The notes: generated by a model from the sequence alone, not told the origin. 57,501 nucleotides of DNA from Paraglaciecola sp. 20A4 (GCF_011378905.1 NZ_WTPY01000031.1:1-57501), one strand, 5' to 3'. Positions 46,215 through 56,359 are shown, counted from the stretch's first letter. Numbers and translations are program-made.

Positions 46215-46585
46215 ATTTGTTCGCCTTTTACTGTTGACTGATTCTTTACTAGATAGTTATCGTTGGATATCAAACCCGTTACTTAACGATTGATACCTTT
46301 AACCATATGACCGGCCGTATGCCAATTCAATGCTTTGCACAAACATAATATCGCCATTATATTAGCTGTTTCCGTTAGAAGCATAAAGAGTTTGGTTGGT
46401 GGTTGATTCAACTGCGCGCCGAAGTTTGTCTATCACATAGTCATGCGTTCAGATAACGAGGCAAATAGCCAAGTATACAGTCCATGTTATGCTTTTTCTT
46501 ATTTACGTTCGCCCTCATTATTATCTTGCTGGAATTGTGCAAACTGCTAAGCTGCGGCTCATAAAATTGAATAGGAAAACCCTCG
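46215..46585. other. divergent intergenic region, no gene seen
   Basis: 371 bp between the small ORF (minus) and the YrbG-like gene (plus). Stops occur in all frames. AGGAAAA stands before the exchanger ATG. No clear operator or hairpin was noted. Confidence 0.4.
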
Positions 46586-47551
46586 ATGTTGCTGGCAGTT
46601 TTGGCGTTAATATTTGGCTTGGGGCTTTTGATTTGGAGCGCCGATCGGTTTGTTGATGGAGCCTCAGCAGCAGCTCGCTATGGTGGTATGCCTCCGTTAC
46701 TCATTGGTATGTTAGTTGTTGGGTTTGGGACGTCAGCGCCTGAAATGGTAGTATCCGCTATGGCCGCAGCAGATGGCAACCCTACCCTAGCCCTAGGCAA
46801 TGCTTACGGCTCAAATATTACCAATATCGCGTTAATCATTGGCTTAGTGGCTTTGCTTAGCCCAATTAACGTGCACTCTCAAGTACTTAAAAAAGAACTA
46901 CCGCTGGTGCTTGCCATTACGCTATTTGCTGGATGGCAAATGTTTGACCATCAATTGAGCCGATTTGATGGTTGGTGCTTACTGGCGGTATTTGCTGCGG
47001 TTATGACCTGGTCTGTTTGGCAGGGCATGCGTAATCCTCACGACTCAATATCTGACGAAATGGACACCGCGTTGACCCGCAATACTATGACGCTAACACA
47101 AGCCTTAAGCTGGTTAGTGCTAGGCCTAGTGTTGTTAGTTGTTGCTTCACGTCTACTGGTGTATGGCGCTGTTTATATAGCTCAAGGCTTAGGAGTAAGT
47201 GACTTGGTTATCGGCTTGACCGTCGTGGCCATTGGTACCTCTTTGCCTGAATTAGCTTCGTCCTTAATGGCAATCAAAAAAGGCGAACATGATATTGCGT
47301 TAGGTAACATTATTGGTTCGAACTTTTTTAATACCTTAGCGGTTGTTGGTATTGCTGTGGTAATTGAGCCAATGCATATAGATGCGATATTTTTAAGCCG
47401 AGACTGGACCTTAACCTTTGCGCTAACAGTTGCTTTGTTAGTGTTAGGGATAGGCTATAAAAAGCAAGGGCGAATCAACCGACTAGAAGGCGCCCTATTA
47501 CTAACTGTCTTCTTTGCATATACAGGTTACCTGATTAGCAGCGCATTTTAA
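46586..47551 (+). CDS. calcium/sodium antiporter (YrbG family, CaCA superfamily)
   Basis: 321 residues, about ten membrane helices in two inverted halves. Each half has the alpha-repeat of cation/Ca2+ exchangers: GMLVVGFGTSAPEMVVSAMAAADGNPTLALGNAYGSNITNI in the first (residues about 38-80) and VIGLTVVAIGTSLPELASSLMAIKKGEHDIALGNIIGSNFFNT in the second (about 210-255). The conserved Glu of each (APE, LPE) binds the ion. It exports Ca2+ in exchange for Na+ or H+ at the inner membrane. In E. coli, yrbG starts the kdsDC-lpt cluster, but those genes are absent here. Confidence 0.94.
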   Translation: MLLAVLALIFGLGLLIWSADRFVDGASAAARYGGMPPLLIGMLVVGFGTSAPEMVVSAMAAADGNPTLALGNAYGSNITNIALIIGLVALLSPINVHSQVLKKELPLVLAITLFAGWQMFDHQLSRFDGWCLLAVFAAVMTWSVWQGMRNPHDSISDEMDTALTRNTMTLTQALSWLVLGLVLLVVASRLLVYGAVYIAQGLGVSDLVIGLTVVAIGTSLPELASSLMAIKKGEHDIALGNIIGSNFFNTLAVVGIAVVIEPMHIDAIFLSRDWTLTFALTVALLVLGIGYKKQGRINRLEGALLLTVFFAYTGYLISSAF

Positions 47552-48015
47552 ATTCAAGGCCAAGGCAGATTACGTTCTCCTGTCTCATCTTTACGCTAAC
47601 TTGCGGTGGGCTATTTACCAATAGAAATGCCTGCCTGTAACGCCTGATTGCAGGGCAGAAAAAGCACCCTGCATGCTATTATACTGCTTGAAAGAGCACG
47701 CATTATTTCATCCTGAGAGGCACTAATATTACGCAATAAACAACGTCACTTTAAATGGTTATATTAAATTAATAACGAGTGAAAAATCGACTATGTGAAG
47801 TCTAACGTTATCGTTTGTTATTGTTCTTGATTTACATTGATGACAAGATTTGTAGCCTCAATGTATCAGAATAAATATGGTCACAGAAATGAATGTAAAA
47901 CAGGAAATGAAAGACATAAAGTCCCACTACAAATCGCGGAAATATTGCAATTAGGTCCTGTATGCAAAGAATTATTAGAGCATAAAAATAGTGACCAGAA
48001 TGACGAGGTAGATGT
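47552..48015. other. intergenic region with a doubtful ORF overlapping the next start
   Basis: 464 bp. A 60-codon plus-strand frame (47837-48019) ends in an ATGA overlap with the dehydrogenase start, but it lacks a ribosome site and resembles no known protein, so it is left uncalled. An imperfect stem, CTGCCTG (47631-47637) with CAGGGCAG (47651-47658), has no T-run. Confidence 0.35.
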
Positions 48016-48969
48016 ATGAGCAAACCTAAACTGTTGGTACTTGGTACTCAGACTGAGCGCATGGCCGGCAAACTTGAAAAAGACTTTGACGTACTAAGTA
48101 CTGCAGGTTCTGACCAAGAATCAATGATTGCGCAACATGGAAGCGAAATCGAATACGTGTTATCGAGGTTTCATGGAGATTTGAGACGCGTCGATCTGGA
48201 GCGAATGCCAAACCTCAAGGTCATCTCGAACTATGGTGTCGGATATGACTCAATCGACACTACGGCAGCTGTCGAACTGGGCATCATTGTTACGCATACA
48301 CCTGATGTACTAAATGATGAAGTCTCAAATACTGCCATCATGTTGCTATTGGCTTGCGCCAGAAATCTGGTCCACGACGAAAATTATCTTCGGGCGCGAC
48401 GTTGGCCAAAAGACGGCAGCCCACCGCTGTCAACTTCGGTTAGCCATAAGGTAGTCGGGCTCGTAGGCTTCGGTCGCATAGGTCAAACCATTGCCGAAAA
48501 ACTGCGTGTCTTCGGCACCGACATCGTCTATCACGCGCGTAGTGAAAAAGACGTACCTTACCGCTATTATAAGGATTTGACTCAGATGGCAGCAGATGCG
48601 GATTTCTTAATTGTCATTACACCTGGCGGACCTAGTACGCGACACTTAATCGATAATAGGGTGATGGAAGCACTCGGCCCCAAAGGTTGTCTTATTAACA
48701 TTTCACGGGGCAGCGTTGTAGACGAAAATGCGTTGATTAGTGCTCTACAGACCGGCCGCCTCGGTAAGGCCGGCCTGGACGTGTTCGAAAATGAACCCCA
48801 TGTTCCAGATGCATTAATGGAAATGGATAACGTGGTCCTACTGCCGCATGTAGGTAGCGCTACGGTTGAAACCCGCCAAGCCATGGGTGATTTAACCGTA
48901 GAAAACTTAATTGCATTCTATCGCACAGGCAAAACAGTGACGCCCGTGCCAGAGTGCCGAAACATGTAA
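48016..48969 (+). CDS. D-isomer-specific 2-hydroxyacid dehydrogenase (hydroxypyruvate/glyoxylate reductase-like)
   Basis: 317 residues, normal for the family. The coenzyme domain has VGLVGFGRIGQTIAEKL near residue 150, and the basic HARSEKD after it favours NADP. Catalytic residues are Arg in NISRGSVVDENAL, Glu in DVFENEPHVP and His in LLPHVGSATVETR. SNYGVGYDSID is the substrate-loop motif. It interconverts a 2-ketoacid and its D-hydroxyacid, probably glyoxylate or hydroxypyruvate. GAGG lies seven bases before the ATG. The gene is followed by a long non-coding region. Confidence 0.94.
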   Translation: MSKPKLLVLGTQTERMAGKLEKDFDVLSTAGSDQESMIAQHGSEIEYVLSRFHGDLRRVDLERMPNLKVISNYGVGYDSIDTTAAVELGIIVTHTPDVLNDEVSNTAIMLLLACARNLVHDENYLRARRWPKDGSPPLSTSVSHKVVGLVGFGRIGQTIAEKLRVFGTDIVYHARSEKDVPYRYYKDLTQMAADADFLIVITPGGPSTRHLIDNRVMEALGPKGCLINISRGSVVDENALISALQTGRLGKAGLDVFENEPHVPDALMEMDNVVLLPHVGSATVETRQAMGDLTVENLIAFYRTGKTVTPVPECRNM

Positions 48970-49679
48970 GTGATAGCTAGAGGCAGGCTGCTAAATTTTG
49001 CTTAAGATAGTGCAGAAACAGAGCAGCATGCTGACTAGCAATATGAAGTAATTTGCATTTATAGGGCAGCTTGGTTATAACGGCCAAGCTCGATGAAAAT
49101 TGCCGGATATAAATGCGTATTCCTGCTATCGGTTACCTATTAGTCGCTCACGATCTGCGCTAATGGCTGTATTGGCCTGGCCACGCAACTAAATGCCAAA
49201 GAACACGCCAGACTTGAACCGTATCATTCGCCATATCAAATAGCTTCGTGTCACAATCAGTCATATTAGTCATCTAAGGCAGTGATCTCCAGCGGCTATT
49301 CTCGGCTAAAACATAGCTAGAAAAGAGCATTCGCCGCCCAGCCCTTTGAAAAAGATACATACCTAAGTAAAATTCTTACCCCTGCATTCATTTTAACCCT
49401 CTTAATTTAATCAAAGATAATCGATTCATTCCCTTGATAGCCTAGTAATAGCAGGCTCTGAAGGCCAATTAATAATATTAGGTATAGTTAAATCCCCCTT
49501 GGCACAGTACTTGATTTACTGATGAATATTTTGGCTGTTTGTCAGCATGTTGCGGATGAATGTTAGTGAATCAAAGCCTTTTAAAGGTTAAGCAGTAAAG
49601 CAAAATACTTGCTCGTGAAGAGCAATGCTAACCGGATCACCCGGCTAATCTGTTGAGTTTTATTATTTTGGAGATAAAT
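48970..49679. other. 710-bp intergenic region, no gene seen
   Basis: No frame of convincing length or composition on either strand. Near 49627-49650 an imperfect stem (TAACCGG...CCGGCTA) is followed by T-rich DNA and lies just ahead of the YetF-like gene. It could be a leader hairpin. The stretch may hold an unrecognised small RNA or decayed gene. Confidence 0.4.
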
Positions 49680-50192
49680 ATGTTTTTTGAATCATGGGGA
49701 GAAATCGTCCGGATTATTATTACGACTCTGATAATTTATCCATTTTTAATTTTGGCGACTCATTTAGTCGGTAAACGTTCGTTCGCAAAAATGAACAATT
49801 TCGATTGGATAATTACCGTAGCAACAGGATCCATTTTAGGCTCGGCAATTTTGTTGAAAGACGTGGTAATTGTAGAAGTATTCGTCGCCGTTAGCCTGCT
49901 TTTGCTACTGCAGTACTTACTTACATTATTAAGCGCGCACTTTTCTGCATTCGATAAATCGGTCAAAACCTCTCCCCAACTGGTGTTCTTTAACGGTGAA
50001 TATCTAACAAAAGCCATGAAGGATGCACGACTGACCTGTACGGAAGTCGAAGCAGGTATACGTAAAGCTGGCTACGGTGACTCGAATCGGATTATGGCGG
50101 TTGTATTTGAGGCTGACGGGGAATTAAGCATTATAGCTAAAAGTGAAATTAGCAATGGGCTTATCACTAAGCTGATTAATGAAAGCGCCTAA
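49680..50192 (+). CDS. YetF-like membrane protein (DUF421)
   Basis: 170 residues from the ATG at 49680, chosen because GGAG lies eight bases before it. The longer frame from 49653 has no site. Three membrane helices fill the first ~85 residues (IVRIIITTLIIYPFLILATHLVGKRSFAKMNNFDWIITVATGSILGS covers the signature, residues about 8-55). A soluble DUF421 domain follows with LVFFNGEYLTKAMKDARLT, AGIRKAGYGD and VVFEADGELSII. It is an inner-membrane protein of unknown role. Members are linked to spore or envelope functions in Bacillus. It may be co-transcribed with the TRIC-like gene 92 bp downstream. Confidence 0.9.
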   Translation: MFFESWGEIVRIIITTLIIYPFLILATHLVGKRSFAKMNNFDWIITVATGSILGSAILLKDVVIVEVFVAVSLLLLLQYLLTLLSAHFSAFDKSVKTSPQLVFFNGEYLTKAMKDARLTCTEVEAGIRKAGYGDSNRIMAVVFEADGELSIIAKSEISNGLITKLINESA

Positions 50193-50284
50193 TGGAAACA
50201 CGAACCTCAATATGCAGCTAAGTTACTCGTGCTCGATAAATAAATACTTTAGCCATAAACAAAACTTAGCATTAAGGACCGTCA

Positions 50285-50908
50285 ATGACATCTGACTATT
50301 TTCATTTTTTAAACCTTATCGGAGTCGCTTTTTTCGCAGTCGCAGGGACGCTGTTAGGCTATGAGAAAAAAGTCGGTGGCTTTGGCATCGTGGTGGTTGC
50401 TTCTGTTACTGCTTTGGGCGGCGGGTCCTTACGAGACTTACTTTTAAACGAGCCCGTTTTTTGGGTCGCAGATCAGGCGTACCTATATTCCACTTATGGG
50501 GCGACTATTATCGCTATCATCTTCATTCGTTATTTACCTCACGTATCGAACTATTATTTCTTACTTATTGATGCGGTTGGCATGGCAATATTCAATATAG
50601 TAGGCATTGAGAAGTCTTTAATAGGAGGCACGGGGATGCTCATCGCCATCACTATGGGAACCACGACGGGGATATTTGGCGGCCTTATCAGAGACGTAAT
50701 TTGTCGCGAAGTACCGTCTGTAATGCGTGGAGAAATGTACGCTTCAGCTTGTGTTTCTGGGGGGCTAGCCTACGGTGCACTATTTTATTTTGGGGCACCA
50801 TATATTTGGTGCATTCTGGGCTCACTTTTCACAACAGTTTTTTTGAGAATGGGTGCGCTACATTGGGATTGGCAACTCAAATTTTTTAAGAAAAGGTATC
50901 GTAAATAG
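50285..50908 (+). CDS. TRIC-type cation channel family membrane protein (UPF0126, YicG-like)
   Basis: 207 residues, seven membrane helices in two homologous halves. Signature blocks are GVAFFAVAGTLLGYEKKVGGFGIVVVASVTALGGGSLRDLLL (about 12-55) and the second-half counterpart GMAIFNIVGIEKSLIGGTGMLIAITMGTTTGIFGGLIRDVICREVP (about 100-145), each with the GGGxxRD/GGxxRD loop. Prokaryotic TRIC channels conduct K+ or Na+ as trimers. Some YicG-like members may carry glycine or other small solutes. AAGGA lies six bases before the ATG. Confidence 0.92.
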   Translation: MTSDYFHFLNLIGVAFFAVAGTLLGYEKKVGGFGIVVVASVTALGGGSLRDLLLNEPVFWVADQAYLYSTYGATIIAIIFIRYLPHVSNYYFLLIDAVGMAIFNIVGIEKSLIGGTGMLIAITMGTTTGIFGGLIRDVICREVPSVMRGEMYASACVSGGLAYGALFYFGAPYIWCILGSLFTTVFLRMGALHWDWQLKFFKKRYRK

Positions 50909-51220
50909 CAAAATCAATTTATGACACTAGCAGTCATCTCCCTCCCCTAAAGGCCAAAGTTCCGATGGTAAAGGTCAATTTTTAAATATGCTGCTAAGCA
51001 GTCTATATGAGCCCTTTCGTTATCACGCAGTCGATTTGTGAACATTGATGCATTGTGATGTTGATGACCGGTTCACATAGACCAGCATGGCCTATTAACT
51101 ACCGTAGAATTTAGCTTAGGTAATTTCCGCAATACCCTAGGTACAATGCCGAATAGCATATGACGAAGGGTTGAACGATTATTAGCGTAGGCCATAACTC
51201 TTTTTTAAAGGAACCTCAGA
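50909..51220. other. intergenic region, no gene seen
   Basis: 312 bp between the TRIC-like gene and the coiled-coil gene. No open frame of note and no strong hairpin. AAAGGAACC stands before the next ATG. Confidence 0.4.
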
Positions 51221-52003
51221 ATGAAATCGAATAAACGATTAACCGAGTTACAAGAAAGCTATAAGGCAATGGTTGATACTGTTGAAGAATATGTGGTCAA
51301 AGAAGGTAAAACCTTACAGCAGGCTTTTCATGCGGCGGAAGAAAAGCTCGGTAATACAGCAGAAACAAGCAAAGAAAAAATACAGCAAGCCAGCAAAGAA
51401 TTAAAAGATAATTTACGTATGTGGGGTGAGGCTGTAGAGGGTGTGAGTGAAGCCTATAAGGATCAAATAAAATTCGACTTAGCTTATGTAAACAGTTCAG
51501 TTTGGAGCAAACTACAGAGCATCGCTAATACAAGTACAGCGGAGTTAATGGAGTTTACAACTACGCTTAAGGATAAAGCGCAAGCGGTAGTAACAGAAAA
51601 TCATCTTGCTGCTCATCAAGAACACACCTTATGGGGCTCTGAACATGCCTTATGGTTAGATGAAATCGCGTTCTGGCGCAAGGAACATGACCAAGCACTA
51701 ACGAAACTGGCTAAAATTGAAAAGGAACTTAAGCAGCAGTCAATTGCCTTGGCTGAACACACTAAGGCCATACAAGCTCATGCTGAAAGTGATCACGAGC
51801 ACGAAAAAATTATGGCAGATGCGGAACAAGATGTGACCAGCAAAGCCTTCGAAGACGCCGATGAAAAAGAAAATCCTGTGCATCAACACGAACGCAAATT
51901 ACATGCTAAAAATGCCGAAGCGCACCTTGCATTAAAAGCACAGCATTTCAAAATAATGGCCATGATTAATATGCTTTATAAAGAGACTCATAAGGTCGAT
52001 TAG
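51221..52003 (+). CDS. His/Trp-rich coiled-coil protein, unknown function
   Basis: 260 residues, strongly charged and almost wholly helical, with no signal peptide or membrane helix. The N-terminal 70 residues resemble the helical start of YbjX/DUF1451-type zinc-ribbon proteins, but no CxxC pair is present. In the centre, Trp138, Trp145 and Trp152 are spaced exactly seven residues apart, among EH pairs (H128, H132, H135, H142, H156) in a stretch reading LWGSEHALWLDEIAFWRKEH. The C-terminal third is again His-rich (HAESDHEHEK, HQHERKLHAKN). This suggests a coiled coil with a Trp core and possible metal or haem binding. The family is not recognised. AAAGGAACC precedes the ATG. Confidence 0.82.
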   Translation: MKSNKRLTELQESYKAMVDTVEEYVVKEGKTLQQAFHAAEEKLGNTAETSKEKIQQASKELKDNLRMWGEAVEGVSEAYKDQIKFDLAYVNSSVWSKLQSIANTSTAELMEFTTTLKDKAQAVVTENHLAAHQEHTLWGSEHALWLDEIAFWRKEHDQALTKLAKIEKELKQQSIALAEHTKAIQAHAESDHEHEKIMADAEQDVTSKAFEDADEKENPVHQHERKLHAKNAEAHLALKAQHFKIMAMINMLYKETHKVD

Positions 52004-52234
52004 TCGATATCGCTATACACTTTGTAGCAGTGATAAGTCATGCCAGCGAATTGGTTCATAACGTTCATAGGCGATATGCTGATCCGTGAGTGTATCTGTG
52101 GGTTAGCAGAACAATAGGCTGGGGATTACAATATACCAGTGTGTAGGCCAAATAGCAGTTGTTTGTTGCATAAAATGAACCTTCTTACCCTGGCGTCATC
52201 ATATTTTGTATATGAAGTCAGGGTAAGTAAAAAG

Positions 52235-52576
52235 ATGAGAGCCTCTATAAAAGCCGCTTTACTAACAGGGCTCGTGTATCCGGGTGCGGGGCACTTATAT
52301 CTCAAAAAAAGTGCCATTGGAATTAGTTTCCTTTGTGCCTTTTCAGTACCGTTATATCTGATCATTAGCGAAATAATGACAAAAACGATGGGCATTGTAG
52401 AACAAATTGGAAATGGTGAAATACCACTGGATGTAACCGCTATTTCAGCATCGCTATCTTCGGTAACCGCAATGAATCCTCACGAACTGAACATAAAGAT
52501 ATATGCGCTGATTACCATTTGGCTGATCGCAATAGTCGATTCATTTAGGATAGGTAATAAAGCAGCACAAAGATGA
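52235..52576 (+). CDS. small membrane protein with TM2-like signature
   Basis: About 113 residues from the ATG at 52235. The frame is open to 52139, but the extra N-terminus (MCRPNSSCLLHK...) looks spurious. The first helix has LLTGLVYPGAGHLYLKKSAIGISFL, the YPGxGHxYL pattern of TM2/DUF6677-type proteins. A second helix follows (FSVPLYLIIS), then a polar loop of about 45 residues and a last helix (IYALITIWLIAIVDSFRIG). The function is unknown. AGGG lies about ten bases before the start. Confidence 0.75.
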   Translation: MRASIKAALLTGLVYPGAGHLYLKKSAIGISFLCAFSVPLYLIISEIMTKTMGIVEQIGNGEIPLDVTAISASLSSVTAMNPHELNIKIYALITIWLIAIVDSFRIGNKAAQR

Positions 52577-52581
52577 AAGGG

Positions 52582-52626
52582 AAAAAAACAAGGTAAAGTA
52601 GTAAATGATTCATTTTGTACTTTACC
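52582..52626 (-). terminator. rho-independent terminator of the carbohydrate TonB receptor gene
   Basis: Outer arms GGTAAAGTA (52592-52600) and TACTTTACC (52618-52626) pair perfectly, and an inner AAATGA-T-TCATTT stem extends the hairpin. On the minus strand it is followed by TTGTTTTTTTCCC. It lies 88 bp after the stop at 52714. Confidence 0.88.
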
Positions 52627-52713
52627 CGATTCAAAGAAACCTTCTTGCTGGATAAAAATAGCGCGTATCAGGTCAATAAACGCGAACAGGAATAGCTCCT
52701 ACACACGCTAACA

Positions 52714-55506
52714 CTAGAACTTAGCAGAAACGCCTACTTGAAAGCGACGCCCGGCATATTGCAATTTGGTTACTCGCTCAGGCACATCAGCATATTCAAG
52801 GATGTTTTCATTCATAACATTGATAATCTCAGCATTAACCGTAAATTTATCATTTATATCCCAAGAGGTACTGAAATCAAGTTGCCCATAATCGTCTGCG
52901 TGTTTCGGTAACCCGCCCCCAACTTCACTTTGTCGCTGTATTAAAAACGATTCGCGCCAGTTATATGCAAGACGCGCTTGGAATCCATCTTTGTCGTAGA
53001 ATCCAATAACGTTATAGGCATTGGCCGAAAAGCCTTCCACACCGCTACCGGGGGACATCACGCCTGACTGTTCAAATAAATCTGCCTCACTATCACTGCT
53101 GTCGGTAAATGTATAGTTAGCTTGGATCCCAAAACCATTTAACCAGCCCGGTAAATAATCAAAATAATGCAGCACCGCCACTTCAACGCCGTTTAATTTA
53201 ACGCCACCCCGATTACTCTTTTGCGTGACCGTTTCTTGTACATCCCAATCGTCAATACCATCAAAGTCCCGGTCTACATCAAAGCCTGAGTCCTGTACAA
53301 ATGTTTGGGTGGAAATCCAGTTGCTAAAATCTTTATTGAAGAAGTTAAGACTATAGGCGTTACCGTTGTCTTGATAATACTCTAGGGCAAGGTCGAATTG
53401 GGTAGCCAAATAAGGATTGAGGTAAGGGTTGCCCTGAGAGCGGCTATATTCAGTTAAACGAGTACCAAATACCGTCATATTGACTCCAACATCTTCCAAT
53501 GCGGCTCTCGTCATGACTTTTGCTGCGGAGCCTTTGATAAAGAATCCGTTAGTAAAATCTAAACTGATATTAGCACTTGGCAGTAGTTCTTGAAATGACG
53601 TGTTTGCCTCATTAAACGTCGGCTCTGAGGTCGTGATGGTAATCAATTCGCCATCATCCTGTACGGTTTCATCCATACTCACATCTAACACTTGAATAGC
53701 AAAGCCTTGTGACGTGTTTTTTGTGTCTACGTAGCGCAGCCCGATATTTCCGCTCCAAGCAAATGCACTATATTCTCCTTCAACGTTTAGCTGCGTATAA
53801 AGCGCTAAAATTTCTTCGGTGTTCGATACCGATGCATTGGGTAATAATTCTGTATCCCCCCATGTTTGATCTTGAGAAAGGGTTTTCATAGCAGATATAT
53901 AATCAGCGACGTTATTTATAAACAAAAAATTACGCGGGAAGTTACCGCTTTCATCCGACAAATAATCGCTCACTTTATTTATGGAAAAAAGGCTATCGTC
54001 CAAATCCAATAATGTACTGCAGGTTGAGACAGCATCAGAACCACATTGAGAGCGCAAAGAAGTATATTGGTTTAAGGACTTTTCTCGATCGGTATAAGCC
54101 ACGCCAAAATCAACGCTCTTCGTCATGCCTGAGTCAAATGCATAACTCACATCAAACTTTGTTTCTAACACTTTATCTTCAAGCTCATCGCGATTTCGGT
54201 TATTCCAGTGCGCTTTTACGCCAGCCGGGTCGCCCCACTGAATACTCGAATCGATATTAATTACATCGCTCCCACGACTATCAAAAATAATGTAATCTGA
54301 GTCTGTTAGCCCCTCGGCGTTGATAATATTTGGAACATATTGCTCCAATCGTGGCTCAGACTCCGCTTTTGAATAGGACACATCCCCCTGGTACGTCCAA
54401 GAACCATTGTAAGCCAATATGTTGTAACCAATCGCCAGAGTTTTAGAAGAATCAGCACGAGTTTGAAATAGTCCATCGAGGGGATCAGCATTTTTATGGG
54501 CCGATAGAATAGTGTTATTTTCTGATACAACGACATTTTCAAAGCCATCGCGATGCAGCGGCGCTTGCATACCGTTACTAAAAGCATCACGGTCAAAATC
54601 GGTATAAAAAACATCCAGTGTATGGGTAATATCGTCACTTTGCGCAAATTGAAGGGTTAAATTGGCACTGTTTCTGGTTCTTTCTTCGTTATCCGTCATA
54701 TATTGTGCACGACCGGGGTACCAAAGCGTTCCAGACGTCAGCGTATTACCACTTTCCTCAACAATAGGCCCAGGTGCTCGCTGTGCGTCATCAGCTTGTA
54801 CGTTATCCCAAAAAGCGGTCTCGTGAGCATCAATACGATTTGTGGTTTTTATATGAGAAAAACCAAATAAAAAGCCAAATGTGTCGTCCATATAGGTATT
54901 ACTGTAAATAGCCGAAATTTTTGGCGTAAATTCCTCCGCTAAATCGTTATATTTAGCGTTAACTGAACCCGCAATGTGTTCACCAGGGCTAGTAAGCGGA
55001 CGAGCAGTATTAATCGTTACGTACGAACCTATCCCACCTTCAGCAAGGTTGGCCCGTGAAGCTTTTATAACATCGGCGCCGGCAATTAGTTCAGATGGCA
55101 GAACTTGAAAATCGAACTCTCTGCCGCGTTCAGATGTAGCGAGTGTACGGTTGTTCAACTTCACGGTATTAAACTTGGGTCCTAAACCTCGAACAGTAAT
55201 GGCAGAGCCTTCGCCATTGGTACGAGAAATCATAACACCACTAATCCTTTGTAAAGACTCAGCCACATTCTGATCAGGAAATTTTCCAATATCTTCCGCT
55301 ACGATACTGTCTTGAATTGAAGGTGCATTTTGCTTTAGCTCCATGGATTGATTCAAGCTACTGCGTATCCCTTTCACTTGGATCACTTCAACATTGCTGT
55401 TATCGGCATTGGTTTGTTGCTCTTGTGCAATTGCAACGTTTAGCCCAAGTGCAGTTGATACTGCGACACTGATAGATAAAAGTGCAAACTTACTGTTAAT
55501 TTTCAT
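52714..55506 (-). CDS. carbohydrate-type TonB-dependent receptor
   Basis: 930 residues from the ATG at 55506. The ATG six bases earlier is part of the spacer after AGGCGG. The signal peptide ends near LNVAIAQEQ. The TonB box is VEVIQVKGIRSSLNQSMELK, followed by the plug with IVAEDIGKFPDQNVAESLQRISGV, ITVRGLGPKFNTVKLNNR and VIKASRANLAEGGIGSYVTINTARPL. This is the long TonB-Xanth-Caul type (TIGR01782) used by Alteromonadales for oligosaccharides. The barrel ends RRFQVGVSAKF with terminal Phe. It is divergent from a vSGLT-like sugar symporter, so the two probably import the same sugar or its oligomers. The ligand cannot be read from sequence. Confidence 0.92.
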   Translation of the reverse strand: MKINSKFALLSISVAVSTALGLNVAIAQEQQTNADNSNVEVIQVKGIRSSLNQSMELKQNAPSIQDSIVAEDIGKFPDQNVAESLQRISGVMISRTNGEGSAITVRGLGPKFNTVKLNNRTLATSERGREFDFQVLPSELIAGADVIKASRANLAEGGIGSYVTINTARPLTSPGEHIAGSVNAKYNDLAEEFTPKISAIYSNTYMDDTFGFLFGFSHIKTTNRIDAHETAFWDNVQADDAQRAPGPIVEESGNTLTSGTLWYPGRAQYMTDNEERTRNSANLTLQFAQSDDITHTLDVFYTDFDRDAFSNGMQAPLHRDGFENVVVSENNTILSAHKNADPLDGLFQTRADSSKTLAIGYNILAYNGSWTYQGDVSYSKAESEPRLEQYVPNIINAEGLTDSDYIIFDSRGSDVINIDSSIQWGDPAGVKAHWNNRNRDELEDKVLETKFDVSYAFDSGMTKSVDFGVAYTDREKSLNQYTSLRSQCGSDAVSTCSTLLDLDDSLFSINKVSDYLSDESGNFPRNFLFINNVADYISAMKTLSQDQTWGDTELLPNASVSNTEEILALYTQLNVEGEYSAFAWSGNIGLRYVDTKNTSQGFAIQVLDVSMDETVQDDGELITITTSEPTFNEANTSFQELLPSANISLDFTNGFFIKGSAAKVMTRAALEDVGVNMTVFGTRLTEYSRSQGNPYLNPYLATQFDLALEYYQDNGNAYSLNFFNKDFSNWISTQTFVQDSGFDVDRDFDGIDDWDVQETVTQKSNRGGVKLNGVEVAVLHYFDYLPGWLNGFGIQANYTFTDSSDSEADLFEQSGVMSPGSGVEGFSANAYNVIGFYDKDGFQARLAYNWRESFLIQRQSEVGGGLPKHADDYGQLDFSTSWDINDKFTVNAEIINVMNENILEYADVPERVTKLQYAGRRFQVGVSAKF

Positions 55507-56359
55507 ATACATCCGCCTAGTTTAGATTTTGTCATATTCCAAGACGCTTATGGCGTCTTGTTCTTGGCCGTTGTATCTATGCTATTGAAGTAGTCGGCGG
55601 CAAACTAACAAGATCCCATCAGGAAACATCAGCAGACAGCCATTTTGTAAAATAAACGTTAGTAAAATGCACAATCAATATCGATATCAACAATTTTATA
55701 ACTCGTTATCACGATTGATTAATACTGCAAAAATAAAACCCTAACATGCTGATTTAAAAAGCTATTAAAGGTAACTACAGATATTCAAAAATCTTTCTCA
55801 TACTTATTAATCAATTAAAACACCCAGAAAATACAACAAAAAAATAACATTTTTCCGGTGAGACAAAATAGGTTAACAACGGTTCTTATGAGAAAAAAAC
55901 TGAACTGTGTATTCGATAAGGTGATGAAAAATGCGCTACGGATAGCGGTGAAAATATAATGAAGGTTATATGAGCCATGCAACGAATAGCGCTGTGCTGT
56001 CATTTATCGCGACGCCTCATCTTCTAAACCACATCCATACTTTATTGTTACCGAACGGTCATTCCGTTCAGTTTTGCAATATCAATTTGATTCTTAACAG
56101 TCTCGACGACCTCGTATTGATGGGCGATATTAATGAAAATTTTCAAGTTAAATATTTTAAAAAAGTAATTTTTTAACATTTATTAGGGCTTTATTAACAC
56201 TTCTATATATCGATTAGTGCTCAAATCATTCTTTCTAACTATGCAGTGACCGAATTAAATATTCAGCACATGAATTAGCCCCCTTAGGGCAAACAGCCAT
56301 AAACGGTCTCATCAACTCAAACGCAGAGCCGTGCAATCACAACAATAAAGGTTTACAAA
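55507..56359. other. 853-bp divergent control region of the sugar-uptake genes
   Basis: No regulator gene is present. A 68-codon plus frame (55970-56176) has no recognisable family or ribosome site and is not called. It contains an inverted repeat GAACGG-TCATT-CCGTTC (56053-56069) that might bind a regulator. The DNA is very AT-rich, as expected for two promoters. Confidence 0.4.

Noticed and set aside
55970-56176. 68-codon plus-strand frame in the sugar-uptake control region
   Set aside because: No ribosome site, no known domain, and it overlaps an operator-like inverted repeat in very AT-rich DNA.
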